In this document: positions 1-6,800 of the stretch, piece after piece
Numbering within the stretch: the stretch's first letter is position 1
How the letters are laid out: each line of letters opens with the position of its first letter
DNA from: an uncultured Blautia sp.
Lineage (GTDB): Bacteria; Bacillota; Clostridia; Lachnospirales; Lachnospiraceae
DNA: 64,000 nucleotides
Assembly: GCA_900539525.1 (NCBI GenBank)
Contig: UQCM01000005.1
Location: forward strand, 1 to 64,000
Reading direction: 5' to 3'
Program-made: the position numbers and the translations under genes
Notes under the pieces: model-generated
Databases searched by the model: none
Told to the model about the DNA's origin: nothing
The model's input: only the letters and a program-made list of their open reading frames with translations

Positions 1-2
1 AG

Positions 3-74
3 CAAAAGGAAAGCCTCGCAGAGGCGATTTTGCGAATGGACTCTGAACAGTTACAGAAATTGGAAAGGGTGTAG
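3..74 (+). CDS. C-terminal end of an upstream gene (partial)
   Basis: Only the last 23 codons are inside the window, ending at a TAG just before greA. The translated tail is a charged amphipathic helix (ending QKLERV), and this is the only frame here that stays open up to greA with protein-like composition. The product cannot be identified. It is probably co-transcribed with greA, whose start follows 7 bases later. Confidence 0.5.
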   Translation, partial: QKESLAEAILRMDSEQLQKLERV

Positions 75-81
75 AAGTAAT

Positions 82-564
82 ATGGAAGAAAAGAAGAATT
101 TATTGACCTATGCGGGACTGAAAGCTCTGGAAGAGGAGCTGCATGACCTGAAGGTAGTAAAAAGAAAAGAAGTAGCAGGCAAGATCAAAGAGGCAAGAGA
201 GCAGGGAGACCTGTCCGAGAATGCAGAGTACGATGCAGCGAAGGATGAGCAGAGAGATATCGAAGCAAGAATCGAAGAGATCGAGAAAATCCTGAAAAAT
301 GCAGAAGTAGTTGTAGAGGACGAGGTTGATTTAGATAAAATCAGTGTAGGATGTCAGGTAAAGGTGTATGATGAGGAGTTTGAGGAAGAAATCGATTTCA
401 AAATCGTAGGTTCCTCCGAGGCAAACAGCCTGCAGGGAAAGATTTCAAATGAATCTCCGGTGGGAAAGGCTTTGATCGGAGCCAGAGTGGGAGACGAAAT
501 CGAGGTCGAGGCAGAAGCCGGCCTTATGAAGTACAAGGTACTGGGAATTCAGAGATCAAATTAG
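82..564 (+). CDS. greA: transcription elongation factor GreA
   Basis: GreA binds RNA polymerase through the secondary channel and stimulates cleavage of backtracked transcripts. The 160-residue length is normal for the family. Residues about 5-75 form the charged antiparallel coiled coil, with the typical segment GDLSENAEYDAAK at its tip, and residues about 80-160 form the FKBP-like C-terminal domain. The ATG at 82 gives the usual N-terminus. It lies 12 bases before lysS, and greA-lysS is a common Clostridia order, so this is chromosomal core DNA rather than part of the mobile element. Confidence 0.95.
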   Translation: MEEKKNLLTYAGLKALEEELHDLKVVKRKEVAGKIKEAREQGDLSENAEYDAAKDEQRDIEARIEEIEKILKNAEVVVEDEVDLDKISVGCQVKVYDEEFEEEIDFKIVGSSEANSLQGKISNESPVGKALIGARVGDEIEVEAEAGLMKYKVLGIQRSN

Positions 565-576
565 GGAGAGAAAAAA

Positions 577-2064
577 GTGGCAGAACAGAAGAAAGTACAG
601 GAACAGGACATTAATCAGCTCTTGAAGGTACGCCGTGAGAAGCTGGCAGATTTACAGGCAAATGGAAAGGATCCTTTCCAGATTATGAAATATGATGTGA
701 CACACCACAGTCAGGACATCAAGGATGGTTTTGATGTTCTGGAAGGACAGACCGTGTCCCTGGCAGGACGTATGATGTCAAAGCGTGTCATGGGCAAGGC
801 ATCCTTCTGCAATATTCAGGATGTAAAGGGAAATATCCAGTCCTATGTGGCAAGAGACAGCATTGGAGAGGAAGAATATAAAGCATTCAAGAAAATGGAT
901 ATCGGTGATATCATAGGTCTGAAGGGAGAGGTTTTCCGTACAAAGACAGGAGAAATCTCGATTCATGCATGCGAGGTGACCCTTCTGAGCAAGAGCCTTC
1001 AGATCCTTCCGGAGAAGTTTCACGGACTGACAAATACCGATCTGCGTTACCGTCAGCGCTATGTGGACCTGATCATGAATCCGGAAGTCAAGGATACCTT
1101 TATCAAGCGTTCAAAGATCATCAGTACCATCCGCAAATATCTGGACGGCCAGGGCTTTATGGAGGTGGAAACACCGATGCTGGTGGCAAATGCCGGCGGT
1201 GCAGCAGCCAGACCTTTTGAGACACATTTTAACGCACTGGGAGAGGACCTGAAGCTTCGCATCTCTCTGGAGCTTTATCTGAAGAGACTGATCGTAGGAG
1301 GACTGGAGCGTGTATACGAGATTGGACGTGTATTCCGTAATGAAGGTCTGGACACCAGGCACAACCCGGAATTTACACTGATGGAGCTGTACCAGGCCTA
1401 TACGGACTATAACGGAATGATGGATCTGACAGAGAATCTGTATCGCCATGTGGCACAGGAGGTTCTGGGAACCACGACCATCACCTACCAGGGAATCGAA
1501 ATGGATCTTGGAAAACCGTTCGAGAGAATCACGATGGTGGATGCAGTAAAGAAGTATTCCGGTGTAGATTTCAATGAGATCCATACCCTTGAGGAAGCCA
1601 GAGCAGCTGCGAAAGAACACCACATCGCATACGAGGAGCGTCATAAGAAAGGTGATATTCTGAACCTCTTCTTCGAAGAGTTTGTAGAAGAGCATCTGAT
1701 CCAGCCGACCTTCGTAATGGATCATCCGGTTGAAATCTCTCCGCTGACCAAGAAGAAGCCGGAGAATCCGGACTACGTAGAGCGTTTTGAGTTCTTCATG
1801 AACGGCTGGGAGATGGCGAATGCCTACTCCGAGTTAAACGACCCGATCGACCAGAGAGAGCGTTTTGCTGCACAGGAGGAACTGTTCGCTCAGGGTGACG
1901 AAGAAGCAAACCACACCGATGAGGACTTCTTAAACGCCCTGATGATCGGAATGCCGCCTACAGGAGGCATCGGATTCGGAATCGACCGTATGTGTATGCT
2001 TCTGACGGATTCGGCTGCAATCAGGGATGTGCTGCTGTTCCCGACGATGCGAAGCACAACCTAA
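577..2064 (+). CDS. lysS: lysyl-tRNA synthetase, class II, with element-altered C-terminus
   Basis: Charges tRNA-Lys. The 495-residue protein has an N-terminal OB-fold anticodon-binding domain (about 60-150) and a class II catalytic core. Motif 2 is near residues 253-272 (FRNEGLDTRHNPEFTLMELY) and motif 3 near 464-473 (GGIGFGIDRM). The start is GTG at 577 behind an AGGGAGAG ribosome binding site. The last residues read LFPTM-RSTT-stop. The repeat TTCCCGACGATG that encodes FPTM recurs at 60504, where it is followed by codons for KSIDK-stop, a more usual LysRS ending. I infer that integration at this site replaced the native tail with one carried by the element. The enzyme should stay functional because the change lies beyond motif 3. 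Confidence 0.97.
   Translation: MAEQKKVQEQDINQLLKVRREKLADLQANGKDPFQIMKYDVTHHSQDIKDGFDVLEGQTVSLAGRMMSKRVMGKASFCNIQDVKGNIQSYVARDSIGEEEYKAFKKMDIGDIIGLKGEVFRTKTGEISIHACEVTLLSKSLQILPEKFHGLTNTDLRYRQRYVDLIMNPEVKDTFIKRSKIISTIRKYLDGQGFMEVETPMLVANAGGAAARPFETHFNALGEDLKLRISLELYLKRLIVGGLERVYEIGRVFRNEGLDTRHNPEFTLMELYQAYTDYNGMMDLTENLYRHVAQEVLGTTTITYQGIEMDLGKPFERITMVDAVKKYSGVDFNEIHTLEEARAAAKEHHIAYEERHKKGDILNLFFEEFVEEHLIQPTFVMDHPVEISPLTKKKPENPDYVERFEFFMNGWEMANAYSELNDPIDQRERFAAQEELFAQGDEEANHTDEDFLNALMIGMPPTGGIGFGIDRMCMLLTDSAAIRDVLLFPTMRSTT
2038..2049 (+). other. left attachment core (attL)
   Basis: TTCCCGACGATG within the lysS codons for FPTM is repeated exactly at 60504-60515. About 20 bases further on, both ends also share TTTATGCGGGTTTG (2076-2089 and 60543-60556). 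Placing the crossover in the first block is an inference, based on the native-looking lysS tail to the right of the second copy. Confidence 0.7.
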
Positions 2065-2100
2065 AAAATCCAGTATTTATGCGGGTTTGAAGGGTGTGGG

Positions 2101-2128
2101 ATGGTCATTTGACCATTATTTTGACCAT
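2101..2128 (+). repeat. direct and inverted repeats near attL, candidate arm sites
   Basis: TTTGACCAT occurs at 2108-2116 and 2120-2128, 12 bases apart. The first copy is also half of the palindrome ATGGTCA-TT-TGACCAT (2101-2116). Tn916-type integrases bind direct repeats near the element ends through an N-terminal arm-binding domain. Assigning that role here rests on position only. Confidence 0.5.
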
Positions 2129-2208
2129 CAAAAGCAATAGTCATAACAAAGAGTGTACAAGGATTTACAATCTTATTGAAAAGCAAAATTAAAAGATAAG
2201 CACTACTT

Positions 2209-2250
2209 AGAGGATATTTTCTAAAGAAATTTAGAAAGTATCCTCTTTTT
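2209..2250 (+). terminator. intrinsic terminator at the left end
   Basis: AGAGGATA and TATCCTCT form an 8-bp stem, extended by an inner TTCTAAA/TTTAGAA pairing and followed by a T-run. It sits between lysS and the first element gene and would insulate the element from greA-lysS transcription. Confidence 0.75.
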
Positions 2251-2287
2251 GCGTTATGGAGAAAAAACATGGAAAGGAGACATGGGT

Positions 2288-2506
2288 ATGACAGGTAAAG
2301 AAGCACCTAACAAGAGAAATGTGCAGAAGTTTGTGAGATATGCGGAAGGAGCCAAAATGTATAGTATGGGTTTAAGCAAATTTCAAGAGTTGGCTAAAGA
2401 TGCAAAAGCATGTTATAAGGTCGGTCAGTTGGTTTTGGTAAATACCGAAATTCTTGACGAGTATTTGGAGACATTCAGAATCGTAGAAGATGATTTTTAT
2501 AAGTAG
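2288..2506 (+). CDS. DUF6462/excisionase-like small DNA-binding protein (copy 1)
   Basis: A 72-residue basic protein beginning MTGKEAPNKR. The core FVRYAEGAKMYSMGLSKF and the ending EYLETFRIVEDDFYK are nearly the same as in the protein at 58524, at the opposite end of the element. The fold looks like the winged-helix excisionase (MerR-like) type often called DUF6462 in ICEs of this group. The start at 2288 is chosen because AAAGGAG lies 8 bases upstream; the ATG at 2282 would be too close. Likely a DNA-binding regulator or recombination directionality factor. That role is inferred from family and position. Confidence 0.75.
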   Translation: MTGKEAPNKRNVQKFVRYAEGAKMYSMGLSKFQELAKDAKACYKVGQLVLVNTEILDEYLETFRIVEDDFYK

Positions 2507-2514
2507 GTGAGTAT

Positions 2515-2961
2515 ATGGCAGTTATATTATCGCCTCGTGGAAATGAGGCATCCAAAATGATGAAACGATTTGTAAGATATGAAGAGGCAGCACAGTATTT
2601 TGGAATAGATGAAACGCTTATTGTTGCATACGCAAAGGCAGCAGGTGCGGTGTACCAATTATCCAAAATACGATTAATTAAGATTGAACCATTGGAGGAC
2701 TATATGAAGCACTTAACGAAAGTAGGAAGATCATCAAAGCTAATTCAACGTAAATTTGTGAGGGTAGGTGAAGGAACACTTATTTATAATATTGGACGCA
2801 ATCGGTTTATTGAAATGGCAAGAGCAGCGGGAGCAGTATATAAGGTAGGTGATAGTAAGGGAAGTAAAGTACTTATTAGACTAGATGTGTTTGATGAGTA
2901 TATGGAGCAATTCAGAGAAAAGCCTGTGGAAATGAAGCATCCGTTATGGAAGGAGGATTAA
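2515..2961 (+). CDS. DUF6462-like protein with two tandem domains
   Basis: 148 residues holding two copies of the same unit seen in the neighbours. Copy one is at about 18-66 (KRFVRYEEAAQYFGIDETLIVAYAK, ending in a DYM helix) and copy two at about 82-132 (KFVRVGEGTLIYNIGRNRFIEMAR, ending EYMEQF). The second is closer to the protein at 2965. A duplicated domain could let one chain contact two half-sites. It starts 8 bases after the previous stop, behind AGGTGAG, so the three genes form a small operon. Function unknown beyond probable DNA binding. Confidence 0.7.
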   Translation: MAVILSPRGNEASKMMKRFVRYEEAAQYFGIDETLIVAYAKAAGAVYQLSKIRLIKIEPLEDYMKHLTKVGRSSKLIQRKFVRVGEGTLIYNIGRNRFIEMARAAGAVYKVGDSKGSKVLIRLDVFDEYMEQFREKPVEMKHPLWKED

Positions 2962-2964
2962 GGT

Positions 2965-3222
2965 ATGGGATATTCTTATAAATCATATTCAGACACAAAA
3001 GAAGTGTTTAAAAAGTTTGTGAATGCAGCTGAAGGGCAGGCAGTGTATGGAATAAGCAGAAGTCATATTATGGAAATGGCAAAGAAAGCAGGGGCTGTTT
3101 ATAAGGTTGGAAATACTGCACTGATAAATACAGAAATATTTGAGGCATACCTGGAGCAGTTCAAAGAGAATCCGGTGCCATTGCCTAAGTACATAGTAGA
3201 TAAAACTAAGCTAAAAAAATAA
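2965..3222 (+). CDS. DUF6462-like small protein (copy 3)
   Basis: 85 residues with the unit FVNAAEGQAVYGISRSHIMEMAKKAGAVYKVGN and the ending AYLEQFKENPVPL, closest to the second domain of the preceding gene. AAGGAGG lies at a good distance from the ATG at 2965. It is the last gene of the left-end operon. A hairpin of AACACCA and TGGTGT around 3224-3241 follows and may end the transcript. Probable DNA-binding accessory protein; target unknown. Confidence 0.7.
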   Translation: MGYSYKSYSDTKEVFKKFVNAAEGQAVYGISRSHIMEMAKKAGAVYKVGNTALINTEIFEAYLEQFKENPVPLPKYIVDKTKLKK

Positions 3223-3302
3223 AAACACCAGTTTTTGGTGTGATATTGAGAAAATACACCAAACCAGTCCATATCCAAATATTTTATTCTGGTTTATGAT
3301 AT

Positions 3303-3690
3303 GTGTGTCCGAAGCAAACGGACAAAAACTGAATATCAATTGCAGGTCCGCAGTAATGCGGTATTCGAGAGAGTAAAGTGGAAATTCCGGGGCATTCACC
3401 TTGAGGATATACAAACACAACTTTCACATTAGTAGTTCGATGGACTGAGAAGTGAAGAACGAGGAGTTGGTTATGAATCTGGTAAGAGGAACAAGGATGT
3501 TGCGGAAGGATAATAACCCATATGGGGCATAGCCCTAATCCTCACAAAGGCAGAAGAGGAGATAGTTCTTATTTGAAAGAGCGTCGTGAACACGAAAGTG
3601 GCTTGCCTGCAATTCCCATGTGTACGGGCGATAGAGGGGTTCAGATGAACCGGAGTACACCTACATGCTTCTAAGAAGCTGTCCTGACTG
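3303..3690 (+). ncRNA. large structured RNA resembling group II intron domain I, without an intron ORF
   Basis: There is no protein-coding gene in 3223-3727. The segment starts GTGTGTCC, close to the GUGYG 5' end of group II introns, and is full of hairpins: GTCCG/CGGAC, CCGCA/TGCGG, CCCATATGGGG, GGGCATAGCCC, CGTGAACACG, GGTTCAGATGAACC and GCTTCTAAGAAGC, with CATGTGTAC pairing to GTACACCTACATG around a junction. TATGG...CCTAA near 3520-3538 matches the 11-nt receptor that docks the domain V GAAA tetraloop. I see no reverse transcriptase ORF and no domain V. It is therefore either a 5' intron remnant or a stand-alone RNA with intron-like folds. Confidence 0.55.
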
Positions 3691-3727
3691 AACTTGTTTT
3701 AGCAGGAAATATAAGGAGGATGTAGAC

Positions 3728-3901
3728 ATGATAGAAATTATTTCAATAGCATTTGCTTTATTAGGTTTACTGATGACATGGTCTCTTGCTAAAGCTGCAG
3801 GTGATGCAGATAAACGGATTGAGGAATTCTATCAGACTTTTCTTCTTGGAGAGGAGAGTCAGGATGGGAGTGGTTCAAAAAAAGTTCAGCAGACGGCATA
3901 A
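3728..3901 (+). CDS. small single-span membrane protein
   Basis: 57 residues. Residues 2-22 are a hydrophobic helix (IEIISIAFALLGLLMTWSL), followed by a charged tail ending KKVQQTA. A strong TAAGGAGG lies 10 bases upstream of the ATG. The gene overlaps the next one by 38 bases. The product is unknown. A short anchored peptide next to a partition operon is consistent with a membrane-associated helper, but nothing in it proves a role. Confidence 0.65.
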   Translation: MIEIISIAFALLGLLMTWSLAKAAGDADKRIEEFYQTFLLGEESQDGSGSKKVQQTA

Positions 3902-4121
3902 GCATAAGTTGTCAGCAGAAGAGAAACTTGAGAGGGATCTTAAGGATTGTATGAAATGCAAATACTTCTGGGGAAATAATAACAGGTGCATCAATAATAA
4001 GTGCTATCGGGAAAAGAAAAAACCTGAAATTAAGAAACCGGCGAGTGAATGCGATGGATGTCCTTATAACAAAGGTAGCGGATATTGCTTTCCTTGTATG
4101 AAGAAAATCCTTGGAAAGTAG
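3864..4121 (+). CDS. cysteine-rich zinc-binding-like small protein
   Basis: 85 residues, starting MGVVQKKFSRRHKHK after a GGAGAGGAG site. It has ten cysteines, mostly in pairs (CMKC, CDGC, CFPC, plus CINNKC), so it probably binds two or more zinc ions. The N-terminus is basic. The gene lies between the small membrane protein and the ParM-like gene. Function is not recognisable; DNA or RNA binding is possible. Confidence 0.65.
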   Translation: MGVVQKKFSRRHKHKLSAEEKLERDLKDCMKCKYFWGNNNRCINNKCYREKKKPEIKKPASECDGCPYNKGSGYCFPCMKKILGK

Positions 4122-4168
4122 AGGCAGTAATGAAATTCAGATTAAGATTGAAAAGGAGGAAGCAGACG

Positions 4169-5089
4169 ATGAATAACAAAATCGAAGTAATTGGTATTGA
4201 CCACGGCTGGAGTAATATAAAAACCTCGTCGCAGGTATTCGTTACCGGCGTGAAGGAAATTACAACTGAACCTGCATTATATGATGGCGTTCTTGAGTAT
4301 AAAGGAAGATATTACAAGGTCGGAGGCAACAGACAGGAAGTAAAAAGCACAAAGACAGAGGATGATACATTTTATCTTTTGACTCTGGCAGCGGTTGCGA
4401 AGGAATTAAGACGAAGGGGCTTATGTGAAGCAAAGGTGTTCTTGGCGGTAGGTTTGCCACTGACACGATTTGGCAGTGAGAAGTCAGACTTTATCAAGTA
4501 TCTTACAGCGGAAAGGGATATCGAGTTTCTGTTTGAGAATATCAGGTATCATGTGGTAATTGAAAATGTTGCAGTATTTCCACAATGCTATGCGGCAGTT
4601 GCGGATAAGCTTCAGACTTTCAATAAGAAAACCTTGATAGTTGATATCGGATCATGGACGATTGATATTATGCCGGTTGTAGATAAGGTTCCGGACGAAT
4701 CAAAATGCGTAACCATTCCGAAGGGTCTGATAACCTGTATGAGAACCATTAATGAGCAGTGTGTAAGACAGTTGAATGGTGAACTGGATGAGTCTTTTAT
4801 TCAGGATATTATGAGGTTTGGCAGATGTGAGATTGACAGAAAGTATTACGACATTGCGAAAGCAGAAATCGAAGCCTTTTGTGAGAAGGTGTATAACTCA
4901 ATCAGAGAGTATGGGTACAACTTATCTACAACACCCATTGTATTTGTAGGAGGCGGGGCATCAGTAATGAAGTTGTTTGGAGGACTTTCGCAGAGCAATA
5001 TTACTTATATTCTGGATGTTAAGGCAAATGCCAAGGGCTATGAACAGTTAGCTATGATGGCAATTAGAAAGATGAAGAAGCTGGCATAG
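4169..5089 (+). CDS. parM: ParM/StbA-like actin-family partition ATPase
   Basis: 306 residues with the actin-fold motifs: phosphate 1 loop IGIDHGWSN (about 8-16), phosphate 2 segment IVDIGSWTIDIM (about 158-169) and adenosine loop IVFVGGGASVM (about 256-266). ParM proteins polymerise with ATP and push apart plasmid copies bound through ParR and a centromere. The start at 4169 has AAAAGGAGG upstream. The next gene encodes a ParR-like protein 12 bases later, which supports a type II partition system. In an ICE this suggests stabilisation of an excised circular or replicating form. Confidence 0.85.
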   Translation: MNNKIEVIGIDHGWSNIKTSSQVFVTGVKEITTEPALYDGVLEYKGRYYKVGGNRQEVKSTKTEDDTFYLLTLAAVAKELRRRGLCEAKVFLAVGLPLTRFGSEKSDFIKYLTAERDIEFLFENIRYHVVIENVAVFPQCYAAVADKLQTFNKKTLIVDIGSWTIDIMPVVDKVPDESKCVTIPKGLITCMRTINEQCVRQLNGELDESFIQDIMRFGRCEIDRKYYDIAKAEIEAFCEKVYNSIREYGYNLSTTPIVFVGGGASVMKLFGGLSQSNITYILDVKANAKGYEQLAMMAIRKMKKLA

Positions 5090-5101
5090 GAGGTGTGGCA
5101 G

Positions 5102-5539
5102 ATGGCATTAGACCATATTATTAAGCAATCATGCAGGTTCAATATTAAGAATCCTCAGCATCGCAAGGTTAATGATGTTTTGGTGAACTTAGACCCGGAG
5201 ATATGTAAGTCAAAGAGCCAGTTTCTGATAAATGCAGCAGAATATTATATCGACCATTTTGGAAAAGAAGCATTTACAGAAGCAAGAAGAGATGACAGTC
5301 CTTATGTTACAAAGAAAGAACTGAAAGATATTGAGGAGAGAACTGTGGAAGCAGCAGTCACAGAAGCAAGAAACGAAGTGATTCGGTTGCTTGGAGGCGT
5401 GATTGCAGGATGTAGTAACCTTTCAGCATTACCGCAGAGGGCAGTTGCCGAAGAGGTTAAGCAGGAAGAGGAACCGCAGGATGATGATACGATTTCAGAT
5501 TATGCATTAAGCTATTTGATGGATGGAATGGAGGAATAG
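5102..5539 (+). CDS. ParR-like partition adaptor
   Basis: 145 residues. The N-terminal third (MALDHIIKQSCRFNIKNPQ, then a helix pair around residues 25-50) fits a ribbon-helix-helix DNA-binding fold. The middle is helical and the C-terminus is acidic (EVKQEEEPQDDDT), as in ParR tails that contact ParM filaments. The start at 5102 follows AGGAGGTG. The call relies on adjacency to parM, size and composition rather than a clear signature. Its centromere could be the repeat array at 15451, or a site not recognised here. Confidence 0.65.
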   Translation: MALDHIIKQSCRFNIKNPQHRKVNDVLVNLDPEICKSKSQFLINAAEYYIDHFGKEAFTEARRDDSPYVTKKELKDIEERTVEAAVTEARNEVIRLLGGVIAGCSNLSALPQRAVAEEVKQEEEPQDDDTISDYALSYLMDGMEE

Positions 5540-5541
5540 GT

Positions 5542-5718
5542 ATGGCAGGAAGATTTTTAGCCGGATTTGGCAATGTATTAGCAGCAATATTGAAAGCAAT
5601 CGCATGGCTGATATTAAATGCGTTGCAGTTGGTCCTGAATGTGGCAAAGGTCTTCCTCTTGCTGTTAGGACTTGTCGGCAGACTGTTCCTCGCATTTGTG
5701 AGAGCAGGAACACCATAG
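5542..5718 (+). CDS. small hydrophobic membrane protein
   Basis: 58 residues, almost all hydrophobic, with two adjacent helices (LAAILKAIAWLILNALQLVL and VFLLLLGLVGRLFLAFV) and basic residues at the ends. GGAATAGGT before the ATG is a modest ribosome binding site, directly after the ParR-like stop. Such peptides occur in ICE operons, but no function can be assigned. Confidence 0.6.
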   Translation: MAGRFLAGFGNVLAAILKAIAWLILNALQLVLNVAKVFLLLLGLVGRLFLAFVRAGTP

Positions 5719-5733
5719 GAAGGAGGCGGTAAC

Positions 5734-5811
5734 ATGAAGACATTTGCAAATTACCGAAAGAACCGGAGATTGGTACAATATTTCTTCAGAATGAAGAAGT
5801 TATGTGTATAA
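5734..5811 (+). CDS. possible 25-residue basic peptide
   Basis: ATG at 5734 follows a very good AGGAGGCGGTAAC site. The peptide is MKTFANYRKNRRLVQYFFRM plus five residues. It is basic and amphipathic. It could be a real micro-gene or a remnant; only the ribosome binding site and position support it. Confidence 0.3.
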   Translation: MKTFANYRKNRRLVQYFFRMKKLCV

Positions 5812-5837
5812 TGGAAGGAGAGTAGTATGCATCGAGT

Positions 5838-5866
5838 ACGGGACAGACCTATGTTAAGTGTCCCGT
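5838..5866 (+). terminator. strong hairpin upstream of the lipoprotein gene
   Basis: ACGGGACA and TGTCCCGT make a perfect 8-bp stem. A second hairpin, ATCCCT/AGGGAT, lies around 5923-5942 directly before the lipoprotein start. No long T-run follows the first, so it could be a processing or leader structure rather than a terminator. Confidence 0.4.
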
Positions 5867-5951
5867 GTATATAAAAATGTTCACGCAGTAAGAGTGGACA
5901 GGCACGGAACACATTAGCCTATCCCTCTTACGGAAAGGGATGGGTGATATT

Positions 5952-6722
5952 ATGAAGAGATTTTTAATTATTCTTTTATCCGTAACGGTTTTGGCATTAG
6001 CTGGCTGTAATTCCACGGTGAATGAAATGGCGGAAGCAGATATCAGCTATGAAGAAACAAAAGAGACAGAGGAAAGCAAGGAGCCGGTTATTGCAGAAGA
6101 AAGTAAGGTGGAAAGCTCTTCTGAAAACGAAACAGAGTTACAAAGCAATAAGGATGAAGCTGAAAGCAGTGAAGCTCCTGTAAAGGATGATACTGAAAAT
6201 CAGCCTGTTTCTGAAAACAGAGAGAATCAGACAGAACAAAGAGAAGAAACCCCTGCATCAACAGAGCAAAGGGAGGAAACACAGCCCCCGGTTCAGACAC
6301 CGGAGCCAACTCCTACTCCAGAACCGACACCAGAGCCAACCCCGGAGCCGGAATATACACCGGCAGGATACAATCCGGGTACTGTGGTATCACTTGCCAT
6401 TGCAAAGTGTCAGGCAGGCGGTATGATTACAACGCAGGATAACCTTGCAAATGCCTTGGCAGAGGGCAGAATTACGCAGGAAGAGTATAACGAGTATTAT
6501 CCCTATGATGGTTTGGAGAGCAGTTACTACAGTGTGTTTGTGGAAACTGACTTAAATATAGCCAGTACGACTTCCGGACAGCCATTAAGAAGTGAAGACG
6601 CTATTGCAACTTACATAGCGGATATGCTTCTTTTGGAAAGTAATCCGGTGTTCAATGTGATATATGCGGGTGTGTACTCCAGAAATGGAACTGACTTCTA
6701 TGAGTTCCGATGTCTCAGATAA
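5952..6722 (+). CDS. secreted lipoprotein with Pro/Thr/Glu-rich linker
   Basis: 256 residues. The signal peptide MKRFLIILLSVTVLALAGC ends in a lipobox (LAGC) for lipid anchoring outside the membrane. Residues about 25-110 are highly acidic, and about 110-135 are repeats of PEPTP, a typical wall-spanning linker. The C-terminal about 120 residues look folded (PGTVVSLAIAKCQAGG onward) but are unknown to me. The start at 5952 gives a normal signal peptide and has GGGTGA upstream. It sits directly before the giant adhesin and may act at the surface during mating. Confidence 0.75.
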   Translation: MKRFLIILLSVTVLALAGCNSTVNEMAEADISYEETKETEESKEPVIAEESKVESSSENETELQSNKDEAESSEAPVKDDTENQPVSENRENQTEQREETPASTEQREETQPPVQTPEPTPTPEPTPEPTPEPEYTPAGYNPGTVVSLAIAKCQAGGMITTQDNLANALAEGRITQEEYNEYYPYDGLESSYYSVFVETDLNIASTTSGQPLRSEDAIATYIADMLLLESNPVFNVIYAGVYSRNGTDFYEFRCLR

Positions 6723-6744
6723 CAAATTAACAAGAACAAAAATT

Positions 6745-6773
6745 GCAGGCCATGAAAGTGACCTGCTTTTTTT
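6745..6773 (+). terminator. intrinsic terminator after the lipoprotein gene
   Basis: GCAGG and CCTGC form a stem followed by seven T residues. It separates the lipoprotein gene from the adhesin gene. Confidence 0.75.
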
Positions 6774-6800
6774 GTGCCTATTTTTAAGGAGGAATGAAAA

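Noticed and set aside
1111..1725. 204-codon minus-strand frame inside lysS
   Set aside because: Antisense shadow of the conserved LysRS core; no start context.
3303..3690. Retron or intact group II intron
   Set aside because: No reverse transcriptase gene and no domain V are seen. Only a domain I-like fold can be supported.
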